From positions 24,569,716 to 24,633,715 of the forward strand of contig NC_045144.1 in NCBI RefSeq assembly GCF_008831285.2: 64,000 nt of DNA, read 5' to 3'. Below the pieces are notes generated by a model. It worked only from the letters and a program-made list of their open reading frames with translations, made no database searches and had not been told where the DNA came from. How positions within the stretch are numbered: the stretch's first letter is position 1; each line of letters opens with the position of its first letter. A program made the translations under genes and the position numbers. Source of the DNA: Nymphaea colorata. Lineage: Eukaryota > Streptophyta > Magnoliopsida > Nymphaeales > Nymphaeaceae. Below, piece after piece: positions 24,036 through 36,170 of the stretch.

Positions 24036-24090
24036 TAGTCTGAGATTGTTCATGTCTTTCACAGAACACAGCATGAACAATCTCAGACTA
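24036..24090. repeat. Perfect 19-bp inverted repeat with 17-bp loop
   Basis: Left arm TAGTCTGAGATTGTTCATG (24036-24054) and right arm CATGAACAATCTCAGACTA (24072-24090) are exact reverse complements. It lies at the upstream edge of the gypsy remnant. Confidence 0.95.
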
Positions 24091-24117
24091 CAATTTACAA
24101 AGAAAAAGGGGAAGATA

Positions 24118-25462
24118 CACCTAATACGATATATAGGTTTTAAAGTTATCATGTACTCTGACCATGCAACATTGAGGTATTCTTTTAAGGAAGAAAGACA
24201 TGAAGTCCAAGCTCATTCATTGGATTCTGAAATCTGAGATAAAAGGGGCAGTGAGAACTTAGTTGAAATCAGATATAAAAGGGGTAGTGAGAACTTAGTT
24301 GCAGACCAACTTTCAAGGCTCATTGTCGAGTTGGCAGGTGATCAGTTGCCGATTCAAGAGTAGTTTCCTGAAGAGCAGGTCATAAAGGTCAAACAGTCAC
24401 AGTTGCCTTGTTTTTTCACACATTGTTAATTATATGGTGGCTAGTTAGATGGCTGAACATAGGATAAACATGAGACAGTGAACTTTGTGTCTCAGGTTAT
24501 GTTCTATTGTTGGCATAACCCACAACTTTACAGATATGGTGCAAATAAAGTGATTCAGAGGTGTGTAGCAAAGGAGGACTTCAAATCCAACCTTTCATTT
24601 GGTCATTCCAGGCTTGTAGAGGGCACAATGTACGTGGGAAAGGGGAGTGCAGTAATGTGGTTTTTATTGGCCATCTCTTCACATGCATTCTTATGAGTTT
24701 TATAACTATTGTTTGTGGTCCCGGTAGATAAGGAGCATTTCACAGGGACTCAATGCCAAGTCTGTCTACATAAATTTTATGTGACCATTCCAAACGTTGT
24801 TTGGAAAAGCACATATTCTTGTTGTGGTTCACTATCTTTCCAAGTGGGTTGATGCCATGGTGGGAAAAACAAATGATCATAAAGTGGTTTTAAATTTTAT
24901 TAATCATAATATTTCTAGTTAGTTTGGAGTACCACGAGAACTGCAATATCAATGTGTGGTGACTTCCCTTCTGAAGAAGTACTCTATGCACCATAAGTTC
25001 GCCACTCCATATCATTTGCAGACTAGTGGATAGGGATGTCCAACAGGGAGATTAAGTTCGTCCTGGAGAAAGCAGTCCATCCATATAAGAAAGACTGGTA
25101 TGAGTAGTTGGATGATGTATTATGGGCTTATAAGACTGATTGAAGGCCCCAATTGCTATGTCTCCCTACTGCCTTGTCTTTGAAAAGCCATGTCAATTGC
25201 TGGTCGATTTGGAGCATAAAGCCTTTTGGGTTGTAAAGAAGTTGAACTATGATTTTGCCCGAGATTGGGAGGAAAGACACAATTGTCATACTTGAAGAGG
25301 TTCAAAGAGATACAAGAATGCCAATATTTATAAGGCTTGAATGAAGGCTTTTCATGATACAACACATTAATAGGAAGTCATTCCAGCCTGGCAGATTGTT
25401 TTTCTCTACATTTTTCATCTTCATTTATTCCTTGGGAAATTGCATTCACGTTGAAATAGATT
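24118..25462 (+). pseudogene. Athila-like Ty3/gypsy pol remnant, first part (RNase H and integrase)
   Basis: Plus strand. IMYSDHATLRYSF (about 24150) matches the end of gypsy RT/RNase H (YSDH.ALRYL). KRGSENLVADQLSRL (about 24270) matches the RNase H end (KGSENVVADHLSRL). Integrase follows: a zinc-finger/core region, FGVPREL (about 24925), LLKKYSMHHKFATPYHLQTSG (about 24975-25030) and the C-terminal LEHKAFWVVKKLNYDFARD (about 25210-25265). The last part, FQPG...F...LGK, corresponds to the FxPGQ..L..SRL..FPGKL motif. Many stops. It is interrupted at 25462 by copia-2. Confidence 0.85.
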
Positions 25463-25726
25463 TGCTAGTGTATACCATTGAAGTTTCCTACCTTTTTTAT
25501 GTAGTCTTCATTTCCTTAGCGGAGGTATAGTTTTGGGCAAGTTCTTATGAGTTTCCTTGTAAACGAAAAAGTGTTTCTTCTTTCCATAGAGAGTGTATCT
25601 CCTATCCATTAGCTCCTCACTTGGAGCCATTTCTTGTGGATGTAGGTTGTATAGCCGAAGCACATAAGTTTGGTGTTCTTGTGTGATTGATTGGTCAGAT
25701 CTCTTTGATGAAGATAATCCCTGACA
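25463..25726 (+). repeat. Copia-2 5' LTR
   Basis: 264 bp, TGCTAGTGTATACC ... CCCTGACA, homologous to 29910-30196. Confidence 0.85.
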
Positions 25727-25738
25727 TGGTAGCAGAGC
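25727..25738 (+). other. Copia-2 primer-binding site
   Basis: TGGTAGCAGAGC immediately follows the 5' LTR, an initiator-Met tRNA-type site. Confidence 0.85.
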
Positions 25739-25811
25739 GTGGTTACCTCAAGTAAGTGCAAGTTTCTTTCCTCTCCTTTTTGTTCATGGCTTGAAAATCT
25801 CGAGTCCATGG

Positions 25812-26800
25812 CATCTGATGTTACCTAAGAATCAAGGAATGGGAGTTCCAATTAGAATAACATTTGGTGGATTACTACCAAACCCTTTTTGAGGATAGAT
25901 TATCTCAGTTGGTCAAAATATGTAAAGTTCTTCCTAAATAGTTGATCCTAGTTTTGAAAAGTGGGAAATTAACGAATTATCTTAAATTCAATGATTCCAG
26001 AGATTAAAAGAAGCGAGTCTTCATAGGCAATTGTCACTGCTTAAGGACCGAAACCTGGGTGATGTATCCATGACTAGGATGAAGCTTGGGTGAAACTAAG
26101 TGGTCTTAAGTATACTACGACTGCCCAAGAAATATGGGACAATGCGAAAGAAATGTATAGTGAAAAGTATAACCTAGTCTGAGCCTATGAACTACAACAA
26201 GTGATTCACAACTTTAGTCCTGAAGGAAATTCATTCAATCTATATGTTGAAAATTTTGTGGAATGTTTGATGAATTGCTGCAATATTGCCCTCATCCGTT
26301 GACACTTCTAAGACACACTTTGAAGAAGATAAAGTGTTTAAACTCATTGCTGGTCTTGGACCCAATTATGAGCAGTTTAGGAGTTAAATTCTATTGACTT
26401 CACCGCTGCCATCCTTCAATTCTATGTGTTCATTGATCCAACAAGACGAGCAACAAAGAAAAGCTATGAATCCAGTGCCTAATTTTAGCAAGGTTAAAGT
26501 TAATCCACCTGATCAAAGGGCAATGCAAGCTGACAAAAACATCAGCCCGTCACACAAACAACTCTGGAACTAATGGCAGCCAAGATTGTGTTAAAGGGCA
26601 TTTGAAGTTTAAGTGCATGCATTGCAAAAAATCACGTCATACTAGAGACTGTTGTTCGGATCTTGAAGGAAGGCCATCATGGGTTAAAGATGCCACAAGA
26701 AACCATCAAAAGGAGAATATACCAAGTGGCCAAAGAGCATTTAATGTACTTGTTTGAGCAAATGACTAAGACCAGCCTCAGCACTACCGACCTAGCATCA
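25812..26800 (+). pseudogene. Copia-2 gag remnant
   Basis: Plus-strand fragments: EAWVKLSGLKYTTTAQEIWDNAKEMYSEKYN-type text (about 26085-26175), the usual gag block ending in W..L...Y, ELQQVIHNF, NSFNLYVENF, and a zinc knuckle CMHCKKSRHTRDCC (about 26616-26655; CX2CX4HX4C kept). Several in-frame stops and frame changes. Role: particle-forming capsid. Confidence 0.75.
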
Positions 26801-26869
26801 GTTCAACCAATGCCTGAATCATCTTCAAATGACATAGGTTAGCCTTCAACCTCTTATTTGTCACATGCT

Positions 26870-28140
26870 CTTGATTTAGATTGGGTAGTCAACTCCAGTG
26901 GATCAAATCACATGACAAGTCAAGATCTTGTTTAGATTATTTTAAGCATGTTCAATCTGTTTATACTACTGATGGTTCTAGTATGATAATCAAGGGAACA
27001 AGCTTTTTTTAATCATAAAAATGTTTTAGAGGTACTTGTTATTCCCAAAATTGCTGTTAATATTAGGTCTATTAGTAAGTTTACAAAAGCTTATGATTGT
27101 TTAATTTTTTTTCCTAAAGATGTTTTTTCAGGACATGAGTATGGAGAAATGATTGGTAGGCATTGAGCGAGATGCTTTATATATCATCAAGCAGCTTGCT
27201 AGAGCATTTTTTTTATACAATAACTCAAGTTTAGACTATAGTCTTTCACAATATTCTCGGCTGAGACATGCACCACATAGAGTTTAATAACTTTTAATTC
27301 CAGACTTCTCTAGTGATGATTTATCATGTGATGCGTGTGAACTTGCAAAGTCTCCTAGACTTCCTTTTAGGAGTTCAAATTATAGACATAAGGGTTTGCT
27401 TGATCTTGATCATTCTAATGTCTGAGCACCTGCTCCAGTTGACTCCATGTTTGGCTTTATGATATTTTGTTACTTTTATTGACGATGTCTCACATGACGT
27501 GGTTGTATCTATTAATGCACAAACATGGCGTAGCTTTAGTTCTTTAAAAGCTTTAATAATATGATAGTCATTCAATATGGCTTGAAAATTAAGCATGTTA
27601 GATCAGATAATGAGGAGAGTGCAATAATGAGGTGTTAAAAACATTTTTTCGATGTTCATGGTATTATGCCTCAAAATTCCTATGTAGGCACTCCCCAAAA
27701 AATGGCATGGCCAAGTGTAAAACTAAGCATTTGGTCAATATTACCCAGTTTATTATGTTCACATGAATGTTCCTCTTATTTTTGGGGCAGATGCTGTTTT
27801 TGTTGCTTGCTACCATGCTAATCGGTTACCTACTTCAAGTTTTGAAAATCAAATTCCAATGAAAATTTTGCAAAAATGAAGATTATCAGTAAGCCATGTC
27901 AAGATTTTTTGGGTGCAAGTGCTTTATTTATATACAAGAAAAATTTTGAAATTCACTTGAGCAGTATGCAGTCAAATGTACTTTTGTGGGGTATTCCTCA
28001 TCGAAAAAGGGTTCAAAATGTTTTGATCCGATGAAAGAATCCTTTATATTTCAAAGGATGTCAAGTTTTTTAAAAATAACCTTATTTCATGAAACATGAG
28101 GTTCAGAATCAAAATTGCAAAAAATGAAAGTTCTTAAATG
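26870..28140 (+). pseudogene. Copia-2 protease and integrase remnant
   Basis: LDWVVNSSGSNHMT (about 26875) is the aspartic protease site, with NSSGS where active elements have DSGAS. Integrase pieces follow: IKHVRSDNE (about 27590; RSDNG.EF), HGIMPQNSYVGTPQKM (about 27660; normally TPQQNG), and a later block with the FGC-type region at about 27900. Frames are broken throughout and the catalytic acidic residues are only partly kept. Confidence 0.75.
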
Positions 28141-28479
28141 CTGAACACTATTTTAGTGCCTACTTTTTCTTGTGACTTAGGTTCCCAACCAGTCTTGTTT
28201 GTCGATCTATGATCTAATGCAGCCAGAAAATTTGAATTTCCTAGAAGTGGTGAAAGTGAAGAATCAGATCATTGTATCCAGAGTGATCAACCTCTCAGAC
28301 GGTCTACTCAGATAACTCAGCCTGCGCCTAGATTACATGATTACTATTTCTATTATTCACATTTTGAAAAACACCATTCACTTCATTTAACATTTTGATC
28401 TTGCTAGGTTGAGCAAAGGCTCTAAAGAGCATTCTTGTCCAATGTTGATGCCAATGGTGAACCAAGCTATAATGAAGAA

Positions 28480-29260
28480 ACAATGAAGGACCCTAAATGG
28501 AATGAAGCAATGGTTCCTTTACCTTCAGGAAAAACCATTGGATATATATGATCAACTGCCACAGTGATGGTTCTTTAGAGAGTTATAAAGTTAGACTCAT
28601 AGCAAAGGCGATATTGAGAAGAAGGAAGCCATTTTGTTGAAACATTTGCCCCAGTAGCTAGGATAAGCTCAATCTACATTTCATTGTCTGTTGTTATGAA
28701 CAGCCAATCAGTGTTTAACAATTAGATGCAAAAAATGTGTTTCTTCATGGAGAGTTAGAAGATGAAGTTTACATGGACCCCTGCCTGGATATACTTGTGA
28801 CACTGGCAAAGTATGTAGTTTACAAATGTCTATATATAGATTAAAACATTCTCCTATGTCATGGTTTTTGAATTTAAACTAAGTTCTTATTCAAATGGGA
28901 TTTAGATGTTATACTACTGATTACACTATATTCGTGTGGCACTCTAATCAGGGTATGATATTTGTTTTATCTATGTAGACAAAATATTATCGTGATTGGA
29001 GATGATATTCTAAAGATTCAAAGTATAAAGCGGACCTTGCACTCTAAATTTGATAGGAAAACTACAATATTTTATAGGGATCGAGGTGACATGTTTGGAC
29101 AAAGAAATATTTCTATGTCCAAGAAAGTACATTTTGGACCTTTTGAAAGACACAAGTATGTTGGTAGAGTGAGCAGTTCATACATCTCTTGATGCTAACT
29201 GCAAATTGAAAGGGATCAAGGTGATTTCATTAAAGATGTTGACAGGACAAACAGTTGGTA
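28480..29260 (+). pseudogene. Copia-2 reverse transcriptase remnant
   Basis: Begins with DPKWNEAMVPL (copia D..W..AM), then ETFAPVARISSI (about 28640), FLHGELEDEVYM-equivalent sequence (about 28745) and CFIYVDKILS (about 28965, where active elements have YVDDI), followed by degraded text. Frame changes separate nearly every motif. Non-functional. Confidence 0.8.
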
Positions 29261-29419
29261 AGTAAACTTATCTACTTCATGATTACTTGACCAATTGTTA
29301 GTGTGATTAGTTAGTTTATGCACCAACCGAGATCAATGTGCATGGAGGCATCATACAGAATCTTGTGGTACCAAAAAAGGTAGTCCAAACAAAAGCATAC
29401 CCATTCATAAAATGATCAA

Positions 29420-29880
29420 TTGGATGCAGTTGGTTTTACTGATACAGACTGGGCCGGAGATCCTAACGGTAGAAGATCCATTATAGGTTTTTGCACATTT
29501 GTAGGATAAATATGATTACTTGGAAAAGTAAAAAAAGTCAATAGTAATTTGTTCAAGTGCTGAGGTACAGTACAAAGCTATGACATACTGCACATGTGAA
29601 CTTGTATGGATCAAACCATTGTTGACAGACTTGAACATCCCAGTTAGTCAACCCATGGAGCTCAAATGTGATGAGATGGCAGAAATGCATATAAGTGTGA
29701 ATTTGGCATTTCATGAAAGGATTATACACATAAAGTGGACTGCCATTTTGTCTATGAGAAGATTCAAAGGAAATAAATATTCACCAGACATGTCAGCAAT
29801 TGAGATCAATTTGTAGACACTTTTACCAAGACTACACCGTGATCAGTAGAAGAAGATAGTTGACAAGTTAGCCCAGATTA
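29420..29880 (+). pseudogene. Copia-2 RNase H remnant
   Basis: AVGFTDTDWAGDPNGRRSIIGF (about 29430-29495) is the copia RNase H first block with the catalytic Asp (DWAGD..DRRST.G). It continues into YKAMTYCTCELVWIKPLLTDL (about 29570-29620) and MELKCDEMAEMHI (CDN.SA region). Stops intervene. The polypurine tract AAGGAGAGGA (29900-29909) follows. Confidence 0.82.
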
Positions 29881-29909
29881 GCACCTGAACTCCAACTTGA
29901 AGGAGAGGA

Positions 29910-30196
29910 TGCTAGTATATACCTTTGAAGTTCGCTACCTTTTTTATGTGAGTTTCCCAGTAAACATAAAAATGTTTCTTCCTTGAGTAGTAAGGTTGCC
30001 TTCTACCCATTATCCTCGGATGAGGAGCTATTCCATTTAATGGTCATCATTGTAATGGTGAAAGAAGATGAATGAAAAGCAGGAGTGTAAGAGATTTCCT
30101 CAATGTGGATGTAGACTGTATCGACTAACCACACAAGTTTGGTGTGCTTGTGCTAATTGCTTGAACAGATCTCTTCTAGGAAGATAATCAATGGCA
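29910..30196 (+). repeat. Copia-2 3' LTR
   Basis: 287 bp, begins TGCTAGTATATACC, ends AATGGCA. It is longer than the partner because of an internal indel around 30040-30090. Confidence 0.85.
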
Positions 30197-30360
30197 GGAC
30201 CGTTTTTTTCATTAGGGGCTGTGAAGATTAAGGACTCCCACTTCAAGAAGCAGTTTAAGGTTAATTGATAACGTCTAAAGGCCTACGTCGAGGGAGCGCC
30301 ACAAGCTGCTGATCTTGAGGAAATCAACTCGTGGTAGATGTGGCATAAGCATGATGATGT
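30197..30360 (+). pseudogene. Athila-like Ty3/gypsy pol remnant, second part
   Basis: Plus strand LGAVKIKDSHFKKQFKVN, then QRLKAYVEG (about 30215-30290), corresponding to the post-integrase GAVEI.D...FKVNGQRLKHY motif of Athila-type elements. It resumes where the 24118-25462 part stops, so the two were contiguous before copia-2 inserted. Contains stops. Confidence 0.75.
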
Positions 30361-31559
30361 CTAAGTAGAGCACTTATGTATCCTATATATACTATACTAC
30401 TTTAGTTAATAGTTACTTACTTTGTTTTCATTTACTTTTGTATGCCTTTTGTGTTTTAGTGGTGAGTAGTTTTGTTAGGCAGATGGAAGTTTAGTGCATC
30501 TTATTTGGAGCTACTCAATAAATAGTCATGGTTTGAGTAACTACAATTATTGAATGATGATGATGTAGAAAACTATGCTTTCTATGAACACATGGCGGTG
30601 CATACTTTCTTCTCATACTGATCAAGTTGTATCATTCCATTTCCCTTATTTTATTTCTGTTTTCAGCTTTTATATCTTCCATGCATAACATATTGGTCCA
30701 ACAACATTCTAAAGCATGGGGAATGGGTTGTTGGGGATTGTAACATTCTAAAGCATTCTATTATCCTCACACCTCAATCTTGAAAATTTTATTTCCACCA
30801 GTAAACTGCATTTGATTGTTAGCAGCAAGGACCACTTTGTTGGTTTCAGGGGACTCATGGTTGTTTTCCTAATGAGTGCTCGACCTTTCTTCTAGATCCA
30901 TCATGCATAAGAGGAGACAAAATGGTTCTTAATGGGGCCAGGCATTTCTTCCATCATAAGAATTTAGCTACCCAATTGTTCATAATCACTTCCTAGACCG
31001 GCAATATTTGGAAGGCTATCTCTTGCTCCCTTTGTTTTTCAGCCTTAGCAAGATCAATGATAAGAGGAACATAAAAATCAATCTTAGCCCATATGCTTTC
31101 AAACATTCCCATATATTTATCAATCCATCCATCCTTTATTCAAACAGCCCGAATGTTGGATCAGTTGATATATCCACATGACAGTATACTATTTACTAAA
31201 CATCTTCTTTTGTATCAACAAACATAAACACACTTTCTGTCTTTCACTTTATGGAATTAATGAGGCAAGATGCAATAGTACCATCTGTCAATCTCTATTC
31301 TTTGAATTTGTTATCATTAATAGGTGGTTTACACATACTTTGATGTTTAGATTTTTCAACTCCAAAGACAAGGAATAGCCTTTGACCATGATAGATAATT
31401 GAAACTATAAAGCAAAATCTTAGTAATCTTAAGACTAGGATTACATTGTTCATGAACAACAATCTTGTGATCGGACCTATCATTGGAAATTACTTTTGAT
31501 CCTCATCATTGTTTCCCTCTTTCTCATTGGAAGCTCAGGAAAATTTGAGACGATGAAGA
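30361..31559. other. Intergenic or decayed gypsy downstream region
   Basis: No recognisable domain. It could be the long 3' region typical of Athila elements, but no LTR was found. Confidence 0.4.
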
Positions 31560-31830
31560 TGAAGAAGGAAATCAAAAAACAATAAACACATTGATTTACG
31601 TTGTTCAGTAAATGTTGCTTACAACCACTAGTGGAGTTATATGTAATTCTCGTTCATCAATTGTGAATTACAAAAGTTGAGTAAAAAAAGTGGAGCTCGG
31701 GCGATACAAGATATCTATGAAATCTCAACAAGTCTGAAAAGTACAACTGCTGGAGGGTAGGCCTCCTACCTTTTATTAAGAATGAACTAGGGCCTGTATG
31801 GAGAAATAATCAGGAATAAAAAAAAAACTC
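31560..31830 (-). repeat. Possible copia-type LTR fragment
   Basis: GATTTACGTTGTTCAGTAAA and the following CCACTAGTGGAG resemble the widespread plant LTR motif GATTTACGTGGTTCGG...CCACG. A similar motif is visible in the copia-1 LTRs. No partner or element body was found; a weak call. Confidence 0.3.
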
Positions 31831-32229
31831 ATAGGGGTCATAAACCCACTGTCCAAAAAACATAAGAATTGGGTGAAAATCATTTGTTCCACCCCAAAAG
31901 CATCACTTTAATCAACCAAAATTCCTCTGTACGTTGGAGGAATATTATTGGCTAACTCCCTAGTAGGGGGTCGTTAGCAGCATATAGGTTAGCAGCATAA
32001 TGCTTGGTCCAAGTCAGGTTGTCCCTGATTCTTCCTCTTCCTTATGGACCTGCCATAAAATTTATGATCCACCTTTTCTGGTTGGTGACAATTTTGATTT
32101 TGGTCTAGTTGTCTACTAAAGCAGAACATTCCATAATATGGTCAAAGATTTTGTCCTTCGTGTTGCCGTGACAGATGGAAAGAATTAATCTTTTCCCCTC
32201 CCTTAAGTACAGTCCTGATGCCACTATGA

Positions 32230-32880
32230 TTTTTCTCTGCTTTCAGAAATTAACTGAATGCAGATTTCATTGTCACTAAGCAGTAACCAACTCTGTAGTT
32301 ACTCCTGTTTTGCAACCAGGTGGAGCAGCTTGCGAAATCTTCTTTCCTATCTTTTAGACAAGCTTGGAAGGAGTCAACACGGACCCTCCACACCTTGCTT
32401 ACTAGCCCAGCAATAGATATCTGTTTGTCCTCCACCATACCCTGGTTTCAGTTTGTCCATGTGCTTGAAGCAGTGGTATGGAAGCAAAGTTTCTAGCATT
32501 TGGTTTTTCAAGACTCCTTGAGCTTGCAGCTGAACCACTTCTTGAAGTCATATTCTATGTTACCTGAAAGGGAGATATGCTTACTAAAGAAGTTGCAAAT
32601 TTAATTATAACTTTTGGTGACAACTTTACAACCAAAGAGGATATGAAAAGCTGTTTCTTCATTCTCCCTACATGAAAACCATCTGTTAGCAAGTGCCATT
32701 CCTTGTCTTTCCCATCTGTCAAGGATCAGGAGGCGGTTATTGATTGGGACATATAGAAACCATCTGGCTATAGGGTGGGCCTCTTTCAGTCAAATCTCTT
32801 TTTTGAATCAAACCCTGCTGGGAGTTTGGGCTTCCGACTCTTATAGGACAGATGAATAAAATTGTTATACATAAAAAAAG
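32230..32880 (-). pseudogene. LINE zinc-binding (zf-RVT) domain remnant, LINE-2
   Basis: Minus-strand text HPIARWFLYVPINNRLLILDRW, then GMALANRWFSCRENEETAFHILFGC (about 32780-32640). It matches the C-terminal zf-RVT region of plant LINE ORF2 (W....NRLLT.DRL.....D.C.LC....ET..HLFF.C), with the first Cys pair altered. It continues to about 32250 with the frame VSKVWRVRVDSFQACLKDR. Dead LINE tail; family call good. Confidence 0.72.
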
Positions 32881-34433
32881 ACAAAAACCAGTGAACATAG
32901 ACTAGTAATTACAATGAGGAAAGTATAGCAGCAGCATCAAAACATGGGTTTGTTCGAAGGATGAAAAATCTACATATTGTCTCTAAAATATTGGGCAGAT
33001 CATGAGAAGTCCATGTTGCCTTCAAGGAACCTACAAAACCAGCTAAGCCAAACTTTTCTGCTAGTAACCAACAAAAATTCGTTTCACTGATATCCACAAA
33101 TTCTTGGATAATTTCTTCCAACACTATGGTTTTGGCTCGGGCCATGCCTCTGCTCAAAGTACCTAATCCCAAAATGGAGGGGGTTGGGTGTTGTCATTAC
33201 CCTGCTTAATAGAAAACACCACCACCTTGCTTTGTCATTTTGAGGCCAGCACGAATTGATGCACACATCTTTCCCTGCAATAACAGCCCAATCATCAATT
33301 ATGAGCTCAGATTTTAACCATAGATCAAGTTCTCTCCGATCTTAGAATCTTCCTTTAATCAAAGGAGGAAGAGTTGCACACAGGCTGCCCAAACTCCCAT
33401 ATTGAGGTTCCTAGTTGGATTCATATCAGGTCCATGAAAACTTGCATTGTGTCATCCAAATGATGACCTGAAAGCAACTTCCGGCATCGCATCTGCCAAC
33501 CTCTATTGAAGCTACAAGAAAGCCACCATTGGATTTCTTTAGAAAAATTTCTATGAGGAATATGTTGTCTACTGAACTTCAAAACAACTAATTTCCAAAC
33601 TTTTACAGGCTTATGATAGTGAAAAAGGACGTCTGTTAGGAACTCTCCTCTTGCTTGCAGAAAAGGGGGCATTGGTTCACCATTTGAAACCCCTTCGCCT
33701 TGAGATGGTCTCGAGTAGGTAGCCTCTCGTGGCTGGCTATGTACAAAACAAGGCCTCTTGTAAATGACTAAAGCAAGGGACTTGCGGAAAATATCCAAGA
33801 GTACTGCCACAACAAGGAACTATATCCAACTCCACTGAGAGAATAGGGACTTTCTAGCAGTAGGGAACAGGAACCATTGCATATTTAGGGAATCCGAAAC
33901 CACCAATTTGTCTATTTTCTGCGCATCTCAGTCCCACTAATGAGCTGGTTGCTGCCACAATACTGTTGCATCTCTAGGCATTTGTTTTAGGCTAGATTTT
34001 GGTCCCCATTTCGTTATTTTTTGCCATTCTTTTTGGGTTTCCTTATCCATTGCTTTTCATGGCTTACTAAGTGGATGGAGGCCTATCCTCTCACAGAGAG
34101 TTTCCAAAGAAAACTCCTTATTCATTTTAAATCCAACATAATTTGATCTAACTACAATAAACTCATGCACTACTTATCATCGCTGATTTTCAAAACCAGG
34201 TGCGTTTTTTGCTTCTTATCTAAGTTCATATGATTGAAAGGCAAAAAAATGTTTTCCGTACCAAGTTCTTGTTTGTGTTTGCACCTTCCATAGCAGATAA
34301 CCATATGTTAAGGATGGTTAAGGAAGAAAAATTACCAAAACGAAGACATGTTTTGGAAATATCTAGACCTGCAATAACGACATGAGTTAAACTGGCCTGA
34401 TTTTGGGAGTGGTTTTTCAAACAAGAACAAAAA
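32881..34433 (-). pseudogene. Probable degraded upstream part of LINE-2
   Basis: Minus-strand frames at 32909-33172, 33084-33266 and 33421-33810 are relatively long and on the same strand directly upstream of the zf-RVT domain, where the RT C-terminus would lie. I could not match definite RT motifs, so this is inferred from position. The tandem repeat at 34434 marks a likely outer limit. Confidence 0.35.
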
Positions 34434-34610
34434 AAAAAGTAGTTGAGGTAGTGAGAAAGAGCTGATGAAAAGCGCAAAAAAAAATTGAGATATATATATA
34501 TATATATATATATATTCAAACTAGACAAAAAGGAGTTGAGGTAGTGAGAAAAAACTGAGGGAAAGAAAAACTAAAAAATGTGATATATATAAACAAAATT
34601 TGGTTCAAGT
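34434..34610. repeat. Local 92-bp duplication flanking an AT microsatellite
   Basis: GAGTTGAGGTAGTGAGAAA-type sequence occurs near 34440 and again near 34532. Between them is an AT run (about 34488-34515). Confidence 0.8.
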
Positions 34611-34616
34611 AATTAT

Positions 34617-34690
34617 TAAGATATTTTAGATAAGAAATCTTGAATTTGTGTAAGTATATATTGAGAAATTGAATTTAAACGGCATGACTT
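34617..34690 (+). repeat. Dispersed repeat, copy 1 of the AAGATATTTTAGATAAG family
   Basis: AAGATATTTTAGATAAGAAA and the following TCTTGAAT..GTATA...TTGAAATTGAAT..AAAC closely match 63906-63980. Element class unknown. Confidence 0.75.
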
Positions 34691-34844
34691 GGGGATATTA
34701 ATTACTTGATCGCAATCCAGATCCAAATTGGACCACCTTTTACCTATACAATTGCGTATGTTGAAATCCAAACCAAGCCAAAATAGATGGATTTGGCTTG
34801 TGTATATCCAACGTGCTTGTCCCTTTTTAATAAGAAAAAGCGCA

Positions 34845-35105
34845 TTGGATATACACAGGTATGTACTGATACCAAAAGCAAGGGTTGGGGTCCACCGGGG
34901 TAGGAGGATTGAAGAAGACACTGCCCCGTCCTCCACGTCGTCCCATGGAGCATGCAAAATGTCTCCTTGTTAGTGGATGCATGCAAATGGGATACATAGA
35001 CAGGCATGTACTGACACCAAAAGCTAGGGTTGGGGCCCCGTCCTCCACGTCTTCCTGTGGAGCACGCAAACCGTCTCTTTTGTATAGATGTATGAAAATG
35101 GGATA
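34845..35105. repeat. Tandem duplication, about 125-150-bp unit, two copies
   Basis: Both copies contain ATGTACTGA..CCAAAAGC, AGGGTTGGGG, CCCGTCCTCCACGTC, TGGAGCA.GCAAA and a GAT..ATG.AAATGGGATA end. The second copy lacks an internal segment of about 30 bp present in the first. Open frames on both strands here reflect the repeat and GC content, not a gene. Confidence 0.88.
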
Positions 35106-36170
35106 ATATATATACATATGTATATTAAAATTTTTATCATTTTTTCTCCCAGCATACTGCCGTTAGACTAATTCCAAATAAGACCCTTAACAGCATACTT
35201 GAACCAGTTTGCTAAGCTAGATATAATTTATTTGTCCACACCAACCCACAAAATATATTGATTTTTCGTTTTGCTGCATTCAATAATTAGCACCTTTGTA
35301 TAGATTTAGCATCTTGAGAATCTAAAATTGTTTGTCTCTGCCCTTTAACCAGCTTATTCCATTAGATAAGCAAATATCTTCTACAGTTTTGTAAGGTGTG
35401 AAAGAGATTAAGCATTTATAAGAAGCCTGACATAAAGAATTTGCCGACATTTTACAACCATCTACATGCCATGAGTTAATAATTAAAAAAGTAGCTGGTA
35501 AATTTTTTCCCATGAACGTTGAATTCACTTAAAAAAAATTATGATAGATTCACGAATCAAATAGAAAATATACAGAGCTGCCATTCATCGCCAGCTTCCT
35601 CTGCATAGCTTAAATTAGGATAGATTCACTCACAGGTCTATTCATGCTGCCAAATAATGAGAAAAAAGAGCTGCCATTCAATGGAGAATATACAGACAGG
35701 ACAACAATTAATGGCAGCTTTTCATCGCCAGCTTCCTCTGCACGGACGGCCACAATTAAAGAAAGAAAGAAACGACTTGACATTTGGTGTCGGATTTGCA
35801 TTGACCCAATGCCCCTACCAATGTACATTGACATGAATGAGATCCTTATTTTTTATGTCACTGAATTGCTGAACGGCTATCTTAAACCAAATGGACAATG
35901 ACATATACAAACAAGTTGGAAAATAATTGGACGTGACTTTTGGGTGGTAACTAATTCCTCTATCCTTAAATTATCTTCCACACTTTCATTATTCGTGCGG
36001 TAAATTTTGAGAAAGTTGTTAACTGGATTAAGCGGTCAACTAAACTAATTTCTACACATTTTAACATAACATATTTCTGTGGCCTTCATCTGCATGGTTT
36101 CCCAAGAGCAGCTTTACCTGTTGAGTGTGCTTTTTAAATCCATTCATTTTTAGTTCTTGTGTTTCAAACC
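35106..36170. other. Intergenic with short direct repeats
   Basis: TTCATCGCCAGCTTCCTCTG occurs at about 35585 and again at about 35718, and GAGCTGCCATTCA at about 35576 and 35669. No gene recognised. Confidence 0.55.

Larger units (their letters stand above)
25463..30196 (+). mobile_element. Copia-2: Ty1/copia retrotransposon, degenerate, plus strand
   Basis: LTRs at 25463-25726 and 29910-30196 flank gag, protease, integrase, RT and RNase H remnants in copia order. The PBS and polypurine tract are in the expected places. It splits the Athila-like pol. The flanking 5-mers AGATT and GGACC differ at three positions, all transitions, so a duplication is possible but not proven. Stops in every domain; old. 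Confidence 0.85.

Noticed and set aside
34616-35117. Cluster of frames on both strands near 34.6-35.1 kb
   Set aside because: Explained by the tandem duplication and its GC content; the frames are not conserved between the two repeat copies.
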